Notes: a model not told the origin generated them from the letters alone. DNA of 64,000 bases from DASXTW01 sp036505215 (GCA_036505215.1 DASXTW010000160.1:18504-82503), one strand, 5' to 3'; counted from the first letter of the stretch, positions 32,314-41,963 are shown. Made by a program: numbers and translations.

Positions 32314-34023
32314 CTAGCGTGCTGACGCCAGCAGGTGCTGCGCCGCCGTGACGGCGTCCTTGAGTGGGGCCTTTTCCCGTTGCCCGGCGGCTCGCGCTTT
32401 CAAGTCCACGCTCCCCGACTCGATCCCGCGCTTGCCCACGACCACCTGGACCGGGTAGCCGATCAGGTCGGCGTCAGCGAACTTCACCCCCGCTGTGACT
32501 ACCCGATCGTCGAGGACGACCTCGATCCTGCCCTCCTGGAACGCCGCGTAGAGGCGCTCACCAGCCTCCACGACGGCCGGCTGATCCATGTTGGTCGGGA
32601 TGACCACGACCTCATATGGGGCCAGTGCTTTCGGCCACGTAAGCCCGGCTTCGTCGTTGAACTGCTCGGCCGCGGCCGCCACGATCCGATCCACCCCGAT
32701 CCCGTAGCAACCCATCTGGAAGGGCTGCTCGGTGCCGTCCTCGTCCACGAACGTCGCCTTGAGTGGCTTGGAATACCGCGCACCGAGCTGATAGACGTGC
32801 CCGAGGACCATCCCGCGCGACAGGATCAGCCTGCCCCCGCACACGGGGCAGGGGTCCCCCTCGCGGACCTGGGACACGTCCTCCCACCGGTCCACGCGGA
32901 AATCGCGGCCCTCGTTGGCCCCGGTGACATGAAAGTCGGTCTTGTTGGCCCCGGTCACCCAGTTCTTCCCGGCGCGCACGGAGTGGTCGGCGATGACCGT
33001 GACGTCCTCAGGGAGACCTTGGGGTCCCACGAATCCCTTGATCAGGCCACGCTGGGCGAAGTCGTCCTCAGAGAATGGCTTCACGGGGGCGGGCCACATC
33101 GCCCGCCGTACCTTCTCCTCGTTGACCTCCCTGTCCCCGGGGATCAACACGGCCACGGTCCCGCCGCCCGCGTCGTACACCATGCACTTGAGCATCTCGG
33201 ACGGCTTGCGGTCGAGGAGTTGCGAAACGGCATCGATGCTCGAGCGCCCGGGAGTGGGGACTTCCGTCAAGGGCTCGAGGTTCGAGCGGGACACGGGCTC
33301 CGGAGCCCGAGCCGTGGCGGCCTCGAGGTCCGCGGCGTAGTTGCACTTGTCGCAGTACACGAACAGGTCCTCCCCGACATCCGTGAGGGCCATGAACTCG
33401 TGGTTCACATCGCCGCCGATCTGCCCGGGATCGGCCTCGACGACCCGGTATTGCAGGCCACAGCGATCGCACACTCGCTTGTACGCCTCGAACATCACAC
33501 CGTAGGAGGCTCGCATCCCCTCCTCGTCACGGTCGAACGAGTACGCATCCTTCATCAGGAACTCCCGTCCCCGGAGCAGCCCGAACCGAGGCCGGAACTC
33601 GTCGCGGTACTTCCACTCGATCTGGTACAGGTTCACCGGTAGATCTCTATATGAGGTGAACTCGCCTGCCACGAGCGGCGTGACGACCTCTTCGTGGGTG
33701 GGGCCCAGGCCCAGCTCCCGACCATGACGATCCTTGAGCTTGAACATCAGTTCTCCGTACGTTTGCCAGCGCCCGGTGACCTTCCACGGCTCGGCAGGCA
33801 GGATGATCGGCATCCGGATCTCTTGGGCGCCCGCTGCGTCCATCTCCTCCCGCACGATCTGCTCGACCTTGCGCAGCGTCCGCCACCCGAGGGGAAGCCA
33901 TGTGTACGCGCCGGCCATCACCTTGCGGATGTACGCGGCGCGAAGCAGCAACTGATGCGAGGCGATCTCGGCCTCGGCCGGAGCCTCCCGCAGGGTACGT
34001 GCGAAGAGGTTGGACATGCGCAT
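32314..34023 (-). CDS. proS: Prolyl-tRNA synthetase (bacterial type, with editing insert)
   Basis: Class II synthetase of 569 residues charging tRNA-Pro. Motif 2 (YRDEFRPRFGLLRGREFLMKD, cited in two parts, about 138-158), an INS editing domain (about 230-390, NKTDFHVTG), motif 3 (GCYGIGVDRI) and an anticodon-binding C-terminus are present. A TATCCT -10 (34032-34037) ends eight bases before ATG 34023 with no ribosome site, so the mRNA is probably leaderless. Divergent from the peptide-binding lipoprotein. Confidence 0.97.
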   Translation of the reverse strand: MRMSNLFARTLREAPAEAEIASHQLLLRAAYIRKVMAGAYTWLPLGWRTLRKVEQIVREEMDAAGAQEIRMPIILPAEPWKVTGRWQTYGELMFKLKDRHGRELGLGPTHEEVVTPLVAGEFTSYRDLPVNLYQIEWKYRDEFRPRFGLLRGREFLMKDAYSFDRDEEGMRASYGVMFEAYKRVCDRCGLQYRVVEADPGQIGGDVNHEFMALTDVGEDLFVYCDKCNYAADLEAATARAPEPVSRSNLEPLTEVPTPGRSSIDAVSQLLDRKPSEMLKCMVYDAGGGTVAVLIPGDREVNEEKVRRAMWPAPVKPFSEDDFAQRGLIKGFVGPQGLPEDVTVIADHSVRAGKNWVTGANKTDFHVTGANEGRDFRVDRWEDVSQVREGDPCPVCGGRLILSRGMVLGHVYQLGARYSKPLKATFVDEDGTEQPFQMGCYGIGVDRIVAAAAEQFNDEAGLTWPKALAPYEVVVIPTNMDQPAVVEAGERLYAAFQEGRIEVVLDDRVVTAGVKFADADLIGYPVQVVVGKRGIESGSVDLKARAAGQREKAPLKDAVTAAQHLLASAR

Positions 34024-34031
34024 GGCAACTC

Positions 34032-34037
34032 AGGATA
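34032..34037 (-). promoter_or_regulatory. -10 element for leaderless proS transcript
   Basis: TATCCT on the minus strand, eight bases before ATG 34023; no ribosome site between them. Confidence 0.45.
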
Positions 34038-34258
34038 CGGGATGCGTTTGCGGCCGGACCGGAAGTTGCTCTCGCCCGGAGCCGCAGGGCCATGACCACT
34101 CGATCTCTGTCCCGGACGGGACATTCACCACAGCTTCGTCGCGATCGGCTTCCTGCAGGGACCGGCTCGTCTCGTATACGGAGATGAGGGCCTCATCCGA
34201 GGGCCGTAACGGTGCGCCCACGCTTGCTCCCGCGAGAGCACGCGAGAAGGGAGGAAGA

Positions 34259-35974
34259 ATGCGGTTACGTTGGCTCATCAGGGCCATGGCCCTGCTCGGG
34301 ATCCTGGCCGTTGTGGCGACGGCGTGCGGTGGGGGAAAGAAGACGACCTCCGGTCAGACGACCGGCACCCCGAGCGGGCAACCCAGAAAGGGCGGTTCGA
34401 TCGTGGTCGGCGCCGAGCAGTGGCCGGAGTGCGTGAATCCGATCACCAGCTGCTCCTCCGCGACGTGGTACTGGTACTCGGTCGCCGAGCACGTCATGCC
34501 CTATGCCATGGTGCTGAACCTGCAGGGCAACTTCGTGGCGTCTCCCTTGCTGGTGGAGGCCCCCACCCTGGACAACGGCGGGATCACCCAGAATCCCTTC
34601 ACGGTCACGCTCAAGATCAATCCCAGGGCGACATGGGCGGACGGACAGCCGATCACCTCGGCAGACGTCGACTTCACCTGGCGCGCCATCATGAACACCA
34701 CCGGCGCGTACACGACGGTCGGCTACGACCAGATCCAGGCCATCGACACCAGCGACCCCAAGACGGCGGTCATCAAGTTCAAGAAGGTCTTCGTGGACTG
34801 GCCCGATCTGTTCGGCGGCGTCTACCAGGGGATCCTGGAGAAGGCGGCGTTCCCCAAGTTCGCCAACGACCCCAAGCCGAACCTGAAGAACGAGATGCAG
34901 TCCAGCATTCCCTTCTCAGGCGGCCCCTGGGTCCTGAAGAGCTGGAGCAAGGACCAGGCCGTGCTGGTGCGGAACGACAAGTATTACGGCCAGGTGCCTC
35001 TGCTCGACCAGGTCACCATCGTTCCGCGGACCGATCAGGCGACTGAGATCCAGTCGCTGATGACAGGGGAGGTCTCGGCGATCTACCCGCAGCCCTCCGA
35101 CGTCAGCCTGTTGGACCAGGTCTCGTCCAACTCGAACGTCAAGGCGGTCGGATCGGACGGAGCCTACTTCGAGGCTCTGTGGTTCAACCTCGATTCCCCG
35201 CCGATGAACGACCCCAAGGTTCGAGAGGCGTTCATGTATGCCGTCGACCGGAAGGCCGTCATCGACGCGATCATCAAGTTGAACAATCCCAACGCGGAGG
35301 TGCTGAATTGCGGATTCGTGTCGTTCCCGAACATCGGGCCATGGTGTCAGACCAAGCCGTTCCAGCAGTTCACCTACGATCCGGCCAAGGCCAAACAGAT
35401 CCTGGGGAGCGATGGGTGGAGCTGCAGCGCAACCCCCTGCACGAAGAACGGGAAGCAGCTGACGGTGGAGTACTCGACGGTAGCCGACAACACCCGGCGC
35501 ACCACCACCCAGGAGCTCCTCCAGAGCAAGGTCAAGTCGGCCGGGTTCGGCTTCAAGATCAAGAACTACGAAGCCGGCATCCTGTTCGGTGACGTGGGAC
35601 CCAAGGGAAAGTTCACCATCGCCGACTACGCTACCGGCGGGTCGGTCGACCCCAGCATCACGAGCACGCTGGCCTGCGAGAACATCCCCTCGACGAAGAA
35701 CCAGTTCGGAGGGGGGAACTGGAACCACTGGTGCGACACGGCAGCCACGAACTTGATGCACCAGAGCGACCGGGAGCTGGACCAGAGCAAGCGGCTCAAC
35801 CTCTTCAACCAGATTTACGCTGCGGAGGCAAAGGACTTCGTGTCTCTTCCGCTATACGTCCTGCCGAACGTGGGCGCGTGGCGGACGGACAAGATCGCCG
35901 GTCCCATCTCCGCGTACATCCCGTCGAATCTCGGGATGTTCTGGAATCTGAATCAGTGGTACCTGGCTTCGTAG
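34259..35974 (+). CDS. ABC transporter substrate-binding lipoprotein, family 5 (oligopeptide/dipeptide type)
   Basis: 571-residue extracytoplasmic solute-binding protein. ATG 34259 follows GGGAGGAAG and starts a lipoprotein signal with C23 in VVATAC. The SBP_bac_5 fold is clear: NPFTVTLKINPRATWADGQPITSADVDFTWRA (two pieces near 120-150), SGGPWVLKSW, LWFNLDSPPMNDPKVREAFMYAVDRKAV. Peptides, nickel or other small solutes are possible ligands. No permease or ATPase gene is adjacent, so it must pair with a transporter encoded elsewhere. A strong terminator follows. Confidence 0.9.
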   Translation: MRLRWLIRAMALLGILAVVATACGGGKKTTSGQTTGTPSGQPRKGGSIVVGAEQWPECVNPITSCSSATWYWYSVAEHVMPYAMVLNLQGNFVASPLLVEAPTLDNGGITQNPFTVTLKINPRATWADGQPITSADVDFTWRAIMNTTGAYTTVGYDQIQAIDTSDPKTAVIKFKKVFVDWPDLFGGVYQGILEKAAFPKFANDPKPNLKNEMQSSIPFSGGPWVLKSWSKDQAVLVRNDKYYGQVPLLDQVTIVPRTDQATEIQSLMTGEVSAIYPQPSDVSLLDQVSSNSNVKAVGSDGAYFEALWFNLDSPPMNDPKVREAFMYAVDRKAVIDAIIKLNNPNAEVLNCGFVSFPNIGPWCQTKPFQQFTYDPAKAKQILGSDGWSCSATPCTKNGKQLTVEYSTVADNTRRTTTQELLQSKVKSAGFGFKIKNYEAGILFGDVGPKGKFTIADYATGGSVDPSITSTLACENIPSTKNQFGGGNWNHWCDTAATNLMHQSDRELDQSKRLNLFNQIYAAEAKDFVSLPLYVLPNVGAWRTDKIAGPISAYIPSNLGMFWNLNQWYLAS

Positions 35975-35985
35975 GAAGCCGAGAG

Positions 35986-36019
35986 AAACAGGCCCCGGGA
36001 ACTCCGGGGCCTGTTTTCT
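35986..36019 (+). terminator. Intrinsic terminator after the substrate-binding protein (possibly bidirectional)
   Basis: Thirteen perfect pairs (35986-35998 AAACAGGCCCCGG with 36004-36016) close a five-base loop, and the plus strand continues TTTTCT. The minus strand also ends in TTT, so it may serve the convergent Crp/Fnr gene. Confidence 0.85.
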
Positions 36020-36052
36020 GCCCTCCGTGAGTCCGGCGCAGTTGGAATATAT

Positions 36053-36790
36053 CTATGCAGCGATCCGGTGGAGCCGTTCTCGATCGAGGATCTCCACGCG
36101 CCGGTAGGTCAGCCGGACCAGCCCCTCGCGCTCGAACTCTTTGAGGATCCGGTTCACCCGAGGCCTGGAGGCTCCGAGCAGCCCGGCGAGCGTGGACTGA
36201 GGCAGGCGGATCAGACCCTCGTCGCCCCCCGCTTCGTCCAGCAGGAGCGCCGCCACCCGCGATTTCAGGGTCCCGCTGATGAGTTCACCAAGGCGGTGCT
36301 GCATGCGATCCATCCGACGAGCAAGGGTCCAGATGAACGCACGGGCCAGGCCCGGCCTGGTCGCCAGCAACCCGCTGAGCTCCTCCGCCCCGATGACGAG
36401 GAGCGTGGCGGGAGTCACTGTCCGGGCGCTGAACGCGGACGGAGTCCCGGCCACGAAAGGGGCGGCCCCGAGCAGGTCACCCGGCCGCAGGATCTCGAAG
36501 ACCACCCGGCGGCGTCCTGCCAACCGATACAGCTCGATCTCCCCGGCCTGGACTGACGCGACGAAATCGACCAGCTGGCCTTCGGAGAACAGCCTCGTGC
36601 CCGGAGCGGCCTGAACGGCCTCCACCAGGTCCTCGAGCTCGCTCAGCTCGCTCTCCGACGGCTCCATCCACCGTGGCCGACCCAGGGACGACGCCACCCC
36701 GGAGGCCCGCCTCAGCAGGTCCCGCACCGATGGATCGGCACGGTGACGCCGATGGCTGGACACCTCGGAGGCTGATTGCGTGGCCGCCAT
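36053..36790 (-). CDS. Crp/Fnr family transcriptional regulator
   Basis: 245 residues from ATG 36790 (a TTG at 36802 is possible). After an N-terminal stretch of about 40 residues comes a cNMP-binding beta-roll (about 70-160, LVDFVASVQAGEIELYRLAG, LRPGDLLGAAPF), the dimer helix and a winged helix-turn-helix (LPQSTLAGLLGASRPRVNRILKEF). No Cys cluster for an Fnr-type iron-sulfur centre is visible, so it may sense cAMP or another ligand, or none. Downstream of ispG; an AT-rich TAGGTT lies 11 bases before the ATG. Confidence 0.85.
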   Translation of the reverse strand: MAATQSASEVSSHRRHRADPSVRDLLRRASGVASSLGRPRWMEPSESELSELEDLVEAVQAAPGTRLFSEGQLVDFVASVQAGEIELYRLAGRRRVVFEILRPGDLLGAAPFVAGTPSAFSARTVTPATLLVIGAEELSGLLATRPGLARAFIWTLARRMDRMQHRLGELISGTLKSRVAALLLDEAGGDEGLIRLPQSTLAGLLGASRPRVNRILKEFEREGLVRLTYRRVEILDRERLHRIAA

Positions 36791-36845
36791 CGCAACAGCC
36801 AAACCTAGTACCGATCGATGTGGAGGAATTGTGTAGGCCGTGACG

Positions 36846-37949
36846 CTACTCAGCAGCCGCGGTGGCCTCGAGCTCCTTCTCCCGAGCCATCTTCCTGGCC
36901 TCTTCGATCAGGACTTCGACAATCTTGTCTTCGGGGATGCGATGCTCGCGCACCTCGCCTTTCACGATGAGCTGACCGTACCCCTTCCCGGCGGCGATCC
37001 CGAGGTCTGCCTCTCGCGCCTCGCCGGGCCCGTTCACCACGCACCCCATCACGGCCACCCTGATCGGAGCCTTCAGTCCCTCCCGCTCCAGGGCCTCGTT
37101 CACCTGCTTGGTCAAGCCGAGCACGTCGACCTCGGCCCGGCCGCACGACGGGCAGGCGACGAGGTCCAGGCCGCGCTTCTTCAAGCCGAGAGACTGCAAG
37201 ATCCAGTTGCCGACCTTGACCTCCTCGACAGGATCATCCGTCAGCGACACCCGGATGGTGTCCCCGATCCCCTCCGCCAGCAGCGTGCCGATGCCGACGG
37301 CCGACTTCACCCCACCCGAGGGCATGGGCCCGGCCTCGGTGACCCCGAGGTGCAGCGGGTAGTCGCATCTCTCCGCGAGCATCCGGTAGGCATCGATCAT
37401 CACCCGCGGGTTGGAGTGCTTCACCGAGATCTTGATGTCGAAGAAATCCTCGTCCTCGAGGATCCGGGCCTCTCCGAGCGCGCTCTCCACCAGGGCCTCC
37501 GCCGTCGGCGCGCCGTGCTTCGCCAGCAGTTCCTTCTCCAGCGATCCGGCGTTGACGCCGATCCGGATGGGGACGCCGCGACCTTTCGCTTCGCGAGCGA
37601 TCAGCCGGACCTTGTCCTGGTATTTGATGTTGCCGGGGTTGATCCGCAGTCCGTGGATCCCGCCTTCGAGGGCGGCCATGGCGTACTTCCACTGGAAGTG
37701 GATATCGGCGATGACGGGGATCGTGGCATGTTCGGCGATCGTCTTGAGGGCTTCGGCGTCCTCCCAGTGGGGAACGGCCACCCGCACGAGCTCGCATCCC
37801 GTCGCCACCAGGGCGGCCATCTGCTGAAGGGTGGCGTTCACGTCCGCCGTCTTGGTGGTGGTCATCGACTGGACGCGGATGGGGGCGTCGCCGCCAACCT
37901 CGACCCAGCCAACCCGGATTTTCCTCGATTTTCTGCGTTCACCCAGCAT
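36846..37949 (-). CDS. ispG: 4-hydroxy-3-methylbut-2-en-1-yl diphosphate synthase
   Basis: Iron-sulfur enzyme (GcpE) making HMBPP in the MEP isoprenoid pathway. 367 residues, typical bacterial length without the plant insert. The 4Fe-4S ligands are CPSC and the Cys of MGCVVNGPGE in the C-terminal domain; the TIM barrel carries IRVQSMTTT and INPGNI. dxr, the first committed MEP enzyme, lies about 4 kb upstream, separated by rseP and a two-component system. Begins near-directly after the YjbQ gene. Confidence 0.96.
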   Translation of the reverse strand: MLGERRKSRKIRVGWVEVGGDAPIRVQSMTTTKTADVNATLQQMAALVATGCELVRVAVPHWEDAEALKTIAEHATIPVIADIHFQWKYAMAALEGGIHGLRINPGNIKYQDKVRLIAREAKGRGVPIRIGVNAGSLEKELLAKHGAPTAEALVESALGEARILEDEDFFDIKISVKHSNPRVMIDAYRMLAERCDYPLHLGVTEAGPMPSGGVKSAVGIGTLLAEGIGDTIRVSLTDDPVEEVKVGNWILQSLGLKKRGLDLVACPSCGRAEVDVLGLTKQVNEALEREGLKAPIRVAVMGCVVNGPGEAREADLGIAAGKGYGQLIVKGEVREHRIPEDKIVEVLIEEARKMAREKELEATAAAE

Positions 37950-38002
37950 TTCAAGTCCAGTATCTCAACTCTGTGGATGGGACTGGTCTGACTCTTCGAC
38001 GG

Positions 38003-38452
38003 TCAGTCCCCAAACACATGAAAAACAATCAGACGGTCCTTCGGCTCGTCCAGCTCCAGGAGGAGCAGCCGCTGCCACTGGCCGAACATCGGCTCGCCGG
38101 CGGCCACCGGGATGGCATGGGAGGTCGCCCCGAGGACCATCTGGGTCACGTGGGCCTGACCGTTGGCCCGCTCATGCCCTTCCTGAAGATTCTGCGTCCG
38201 CCGCTCCAGGTCGTCGTGGGCGTAATAGACGTTGCCCGGCACCAGTTCCTCCATCCTGCGACGGAGGTCGTCCAGCGCCCCATCCTCCCATTCGTTGATG
38301 AGCAGGGCGCACGTGGTGTGAGCACAGAAGGCCACCGCGCATCCTTCGGTGACGCCCGAGTCCTTGATCGCCCGGCGCAGATCGTCGGTCACGTCGACGA
38401 AGTGATGGCGTCGCTCGGGGCGCACCTGGATGGTCAGTGTCGTCGACTTCAC
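38003..38452 (-). CDS. YjbQ/UPF0047 family protein
   Basis: 149-residue trimeric beta-barrel protein of the UPF0047 family, annotated elsewhere as a secondary thiamine-phosphate synthase. Conserved elements: CAHTTCALLINEWED (about 43-57), DDLRRRMEELVPG, YAHDDLERRTQN, ANGQAHVTQMVLGATSHAIPV (cited as two overlapping motifs) and MFGQWQRLLLLELDEP. The real physiological role is not settled. It lies between the sensor kinase and ispG. Confidence 0.88.
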   Translation of the reverse strand: MKSTTLTIQVRPERRHHFVDVTDDLRRAIKDSGVTEGCAVAFCAHTTCALLINEWEDGALDDLRRRMEELVPGNVYYAHDDLERRTQNLQEGHERANGQAHVTQMVLGATSHAIPVAAGEPMFGQWQRLLLLELDEPKDRLIVFHVFGD

Positions 38453-38530
38453 GCGTTCTCCTCCTTCACCCGTTTGCCGCTTCGCTGCTCGAGGCTCTCG
38501 GGCCTACCCCTTCCCGCTGGTCGAGGCTCG

Positions 38531-39988
38531 TTATGCCCTGGCCGGCGACTTCCCGGCCCCGGTCGGCGACGTCTCTTCCCCATTGAGGTCTCTGTGCTCG
38601 GTGCCCGATGCCGGCAGGGCGAACGTGAACCGGGCACCTTGCTCTTCGCTCTCGGCCCAGATTCTTCCTCCGTGAGCCTCCACCACCGAGCGGGCGATGG
38701 CCAGGCCGAGACCCGTGCCTCCGTCGCCGCGAGACCTGGATGGATCTACCCGGTAGAACCTCTCGAACACCAAGGGGAGGTGCTCCTTCGAGATGCCCGG
38801 CCCCGTGTCCTCCACGGAAACTTCACACGACTTGTTCTCCTGCGCTGCTCGCACCGTCACCGCCCCGCCGGGCGGGGTGAAGCGCACGGCGTTGTCGAGG
38901 AGGTTGAACAGCACCTGGTGGATTCGTTCGCGGTCGGCCTCCACCGGAGGCAGGTCGGTGGGGACCTCGTTGTGAATCTCCACCGTCCTGGCGCGGTCGG
39001 GCCGGGCTACCTCGATCTCCTTGACCACTCGTTCCACCAGCAGACCCAGCGGGACCGGCTCGATCTCCAGAGGCACGTCGCCGGCCTCCAGGCGCGACAG
39101 GTCGAGGAGCTGGTCGATCAGCCGGGAGAGGCGTTCGGACTGTTGGAGCATGACCTCGATGAGCGCCGGGTTCGGATCCTCCACGCCATCCAACAGGTTC
39201 TCCAGGTGGGCCCGCAGCGCCGAGATCGGCGTCTTGAGCTCGTGGGACACGTTGGCCACCAGATCCCGCCGCAGGCGCTCGAGGCTCTCCATCTCTCCAG
39301 CCATCCGGTTGAATGCCACGGCCAACTGGCCGACCTCGTCGCGTGACCGAACGGTCACGCTGGCCCGGTAGTCACCCTTGGACATCCTGCGGGCAGCCTG
39401 CGCCATGTCACGGAGCGGCTGGGTCATGCCCCGGGCCAGGATGCGCGCGAGGAACAGCGCGATGAACGCGGCGATGGCCCCCGCCAGGAGGAACTGCCAC
39501 CAGACGCTTCGAACGAACCGGGCCGTCCCGGCGATGGCCCCGGCCGGGCCGCTTCCCTCGAGCCGGTGGGAGAGGTACACGGCCCCCACCACCGTCCCCT
39601 GCCGCAGGACCGGGACGCCCAGGTACTCGACTCGTCCGTGCGTCCCGGTGTCGATGGCGCCGGTCAGGGCACGGTCCGCCGTCGGGGGAACTTCCAGATC
39701 GCCGGCCAGGGGCTTGCCCGACGGCCCGATCACCACGACGGGATTGGGGACCTGTCCGATCACCCGGTTGAGGGATTTCGACGGGACGCCGGTCGGGGTG
39801 AAGGAAAGCGCCGCCACCCCCTGAGCCTGGCCCAGGAGCTGGCGCAGCTCCCGGTCCCGTTCCGATTGACGAAGGGCGAAGCCGACCGCAATGTACATGA
39901 TCAGGATGGTCACGGCCACGGCGAACACGATCACCGAACCGAGCTTGGCTCGGATCGTGGGGAGGCGGTCGAGCGGCCGCATGGCCAT
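38531..39988 (-). CDS. Sensor histidine kinase (HAMP, HisKA)
   Basis: 485 residues from ATG 39988. Two membrane helices (about 18-38 and 165-185) flank an extracytoplasmic sensor region of about 120 residues; then a HAMP domain, a HisKA box with VSHELKTPISALRA (H249) and an ATPase domain with NLLDNAVRF, DTGPGI and GTGLGLAIARSV. The start overlaps the stop of the response regulator by one base (TGATG), so the two are translationally coupled. Resembles MprB/BaeS-like kinases of actinobacteria; the stimulus is unknown. Confidence 0.92.
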   Translation of the reverse strand: MAMRPLDRLPTIRAKLGSVIVFAVAVTILIMYIAVGFALRQSERDRELRQLLGQAQGVAALSFTPTGVPSKSLNRVIGQVPNPVVVIGPSGKPLAGDLEVPPTADRALTGAIDTGTHGRVEYLGVPVLRQGTVVGAVYLSHRLEGSGPAGAIAGTARFVRSVWWQFLLAGAIAAFIALFLARILARGMTQPLRDMAQAARRMSKGDYRASVTVRSRDEVGQLAVAFNRMAGEMESLERLRRDLVANVSHELKTPISALRAHLENLLDGVEDPNPALIEVMLQQSERLSRLIDQLLDLSRLEAGDVPLEIEPVPLGLLVERVVKEIEVARPDRARTVEIHNEVPTDLPPVEADRERIHQVLFNLLDNAVRFTPPGGAVTVRAAQENKSCEVSVEDTGPGISKEHLPLVFERFYRVDPSRSRGDGGTGLGLAIARSVVEAHGGRIWAESEEQGARFTFALPASGTEHRDLNGEETSPTGAGKSPARA

Positions 39989-40713
39989 CAGCCCTGCAGG
40001 GCCCCCCGAGCCATCTCGCGCTCCTCTTCCTGAAAGGCGTACCCGACACCGTGGACCGTGCGGATGTACTTCGGCTCGGCCGCCTCGTCCCCGAGCTTGC
40101 GACGGACCCGTGCGACATGGGAGTCGACCACTCGGCCCCCCGCGTAGTCGCGGTAGCCCCACACCCGGTCCATGAGCTGATCCCGACTGAACACCACGCC
40201 CGGGCTCCTGGCCAGAGTGAGCAGGATCTCGAACTCGAGTGGCGTGAGCGTGATCTCGTGTTCACCTCGGCTGATCCGCCGTCGAGCGGGATCGATGGAA
40301 AGGTCGAAGCGGGTCACTGACTCGGTCGGATCCGCCTGGTGGATACGATCCATCCGCCGGAGAATGGCCCGTACTCGAGCCGCCAACTCGCGAAGGCTGA
40401 ACGGTTTCGTCAAGTAGTCGTCGGCTCCCACGGCGAAACCGGCCACCTTGTCTGCCTCGTCCGTCCGAGCGGTGAGCATGAGAACCGGCACCCAGTCGTT
40501 CTTCTGGATCTCGCGGCATACCTCCAGGCCGTCCATGCCGGGCAACATGAGGTCGAGGACGACCAGATCGGGGGGCTCCGCCGAGGCCGAGCGGAGCGCT
40601 TCGGGCCCGTCGTAGACGACCCGTACCTGGTACCCCTCGCTGGCGAGGCGGGCCCGGACGGCCTCGGCGATGGCCTCCTCGTCTTCGACGACCAGGATCT
40701 TCCTGCCGGTCAT
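39988..40713 (-). CDS. OmpR-family response regulator
   Basis: 241-residue DNA-binding partner of the adjacent kinase. Receiver domain 1-120 with the acidic pair D11/E12 region, phosphoacceptor D54 (LVVLDLMLPGMDG) and K104-type lysine in DYLTKPF; winged-helix trans_reg_C domain from about 140 (LTPLEFEILLTLARSPG, VVDSHVARVRRKLG). ATG 40713 starts TGRKILVVEDEEAIAE; upstream codons are not conserved. It is oriented with rseP upstream and the kinase downstream. Confidence 0.93.
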   Translation of the reverse strand: MTGRKILVVEDEEAIAEAVRARLASEGYQVRVVYDGPEALRSASAEPPDLVVLDLMLPGMDGLEVCREIQKNDWVPVLMLTARTDEADKVAGFAVGADDYLTKPFSLRELAARVRAILRRMDRIHQADPTESVTRFDLSIDPARRRISRGEHEITLTPLEFEILLTLARSPGVVFSRDQLMDRVWGYRDYAGGRVVDSHVARVRRKLGDEAAEPKYIRTVHGVGYAFQEEEREMARGALQG

Positions 40714-40832
40714 GGGCAACGGCGGGCGAGCAGAACGGGTCCGTTCACGGACCAATCCTAGCCCTCCGCTTCTTGCCGTCCCGTCCGACAGGTGTGGAGA
40801 ACCTGTAACGGGTGCAGGCAGAGCAGCCCGAC

Positions 40833-41963
40833 TCAGCGGAACGGCGTCGGGATCGGGTTGACGATGTCGAGATAGGTGATGGCGAGGGCGAACAGGATGA
40901 TGAAGCTCGTGACGAGCGCCGTGACCGGAACCAGCTTGCGGATGTCGGGCTTGCGCCGACGCAGCTTCTCGTAGGCAAGGATCGCCAGATGGCCGCCGTC
41001 GAGAGGCGGTAGCGGAGCCAGGTTCAGGATCGCAACGAAGATATTGAACCCCACGAGCAGCCCGATGAAGAAGTCCCATGCTCCGGCCCGGACCGCCTGC
41101 CCGGCCACTCGGGTGGCCCCGACCACCCCGATCGCGTCGTTCGGTGTGCGCTCGCCCGAACCCACCAGGAGGTGTCCGACGCGCCGGAGCGCCGAGGGGC
41201 CGAACACGTCCCCGAGTCTGAGGACGACATCCTTGGTGCTCTGACCGGTGATGATGGCGGACCGTCCGATGGCGGTGAACGGATCGGTCCGCTCGCGGAC
41301 CGCCCCGAGCGACACCCCCAGGCGCCCCACCGGCTGGCGAACACCGGGCACTCTGGCCAGGACCGGCGTCGCGGTGACGGTGATCGTTCGGCCGCTTCGG
41401 CGGATGGTCACCTTGATCGGCCGGCCGACGTGGCTCCGGGTGAATTGGATCAACGCGTCCGCGGAATGGACCGGGATCCCTTCTACAGCCAGGATCTCGT
41501 CCCCTTGCCGCAACCCCGCCTGGACCGCCGGTGAGATCTGGCGGTTCAGCGTGGGCACGATCGTCTCGACCATTGGCCGGTGCTCATTGGGAGCACCGAT
41601 GGCCATGAAGAAGAACATGAGGAACAGGGCGGCCATCACGAAATGGGTCACCGGGCCCGCCACGATGACGATGGCGCGTTGCCACACCGGCTTGGCCCCG
41701 AACGTCCGCGGATACTCCTCCGGAGTGGGTTCCTGGAAGGGATTCATCCCGGCGATCCGGACGTACCCTCCCGCAGGGATGGCCTTGAGCCCGTACTCGG
41801 TCTCCCCCCGCCGGAAGGACCACAGGCGAGGCCCGAACCCGACGAAAAACTCCTCCACCTTGATCCCGAACAGCTTGGCGGAGAAGAAGTGGCCCGCCTC
41901 GTGGACCATCACCACCAGGATGAGCACCACGATGAACAGAAACACTCCAAGGGTTGTGGACAC
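40833..41963 (-). CDS. Site-2 intramembrane zinc metalloprotease (RseP/Rip1 type)
   Basis: Membrane protease of regulated intramembrane proteolysis. GTG 41963 gives 376 residues starting STTLGVFLFIVVLILVVMV, with the zinc motif HEAGH at 21-25, a central PDZ domain (about 125-235) and the second zinc motif in LPPLDGGH near residue 325. Family members cleave anti-sigma factors and other membrane proteins. The dxr-rseP-ispG order of actinobacteria is interrupted by the inserted two-component system and YjbQ gene. Confidence 0.92.
   Translation of the reverse strand: MSTTLGVFLFIVVLILVVMVHEAGHFFSAKLFGIKVEEFFVGFGPRLWSFRRGETEYGLKAIPAGGYVRIAGMNPFQEPTPEEYPRTFGAKPVWQRAIVIVAGPVTHFVMAALFLMFFFMAIGAPNEHRPMVETIVPTLNRQISPAVQAGLRQGDEILAVEGIPVHSADALIQFTRSHVGRPIKVTIRRSGRTITVTATPVLARVPGVRQPVGRLGVSLGAVRERTDPFTAIGRSAIITGQSTKDVVLRLGDVFGPSALRRVGHLLVGSGERTPNDAIGVVGATRVAGQAVRAGAWDFFIGLLVGFNIFVAILNLAPLPPLDGGHLAILAYEKLRRRKPDIRKLVPVTALVTSFIILFALAITYLDIVNPIPTPFR

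Noticed and set aside
40714..40832. Possible small gene between the response regulator and rseP
   Set aside because: No frame with a ribosome site or family-like sequence was found.
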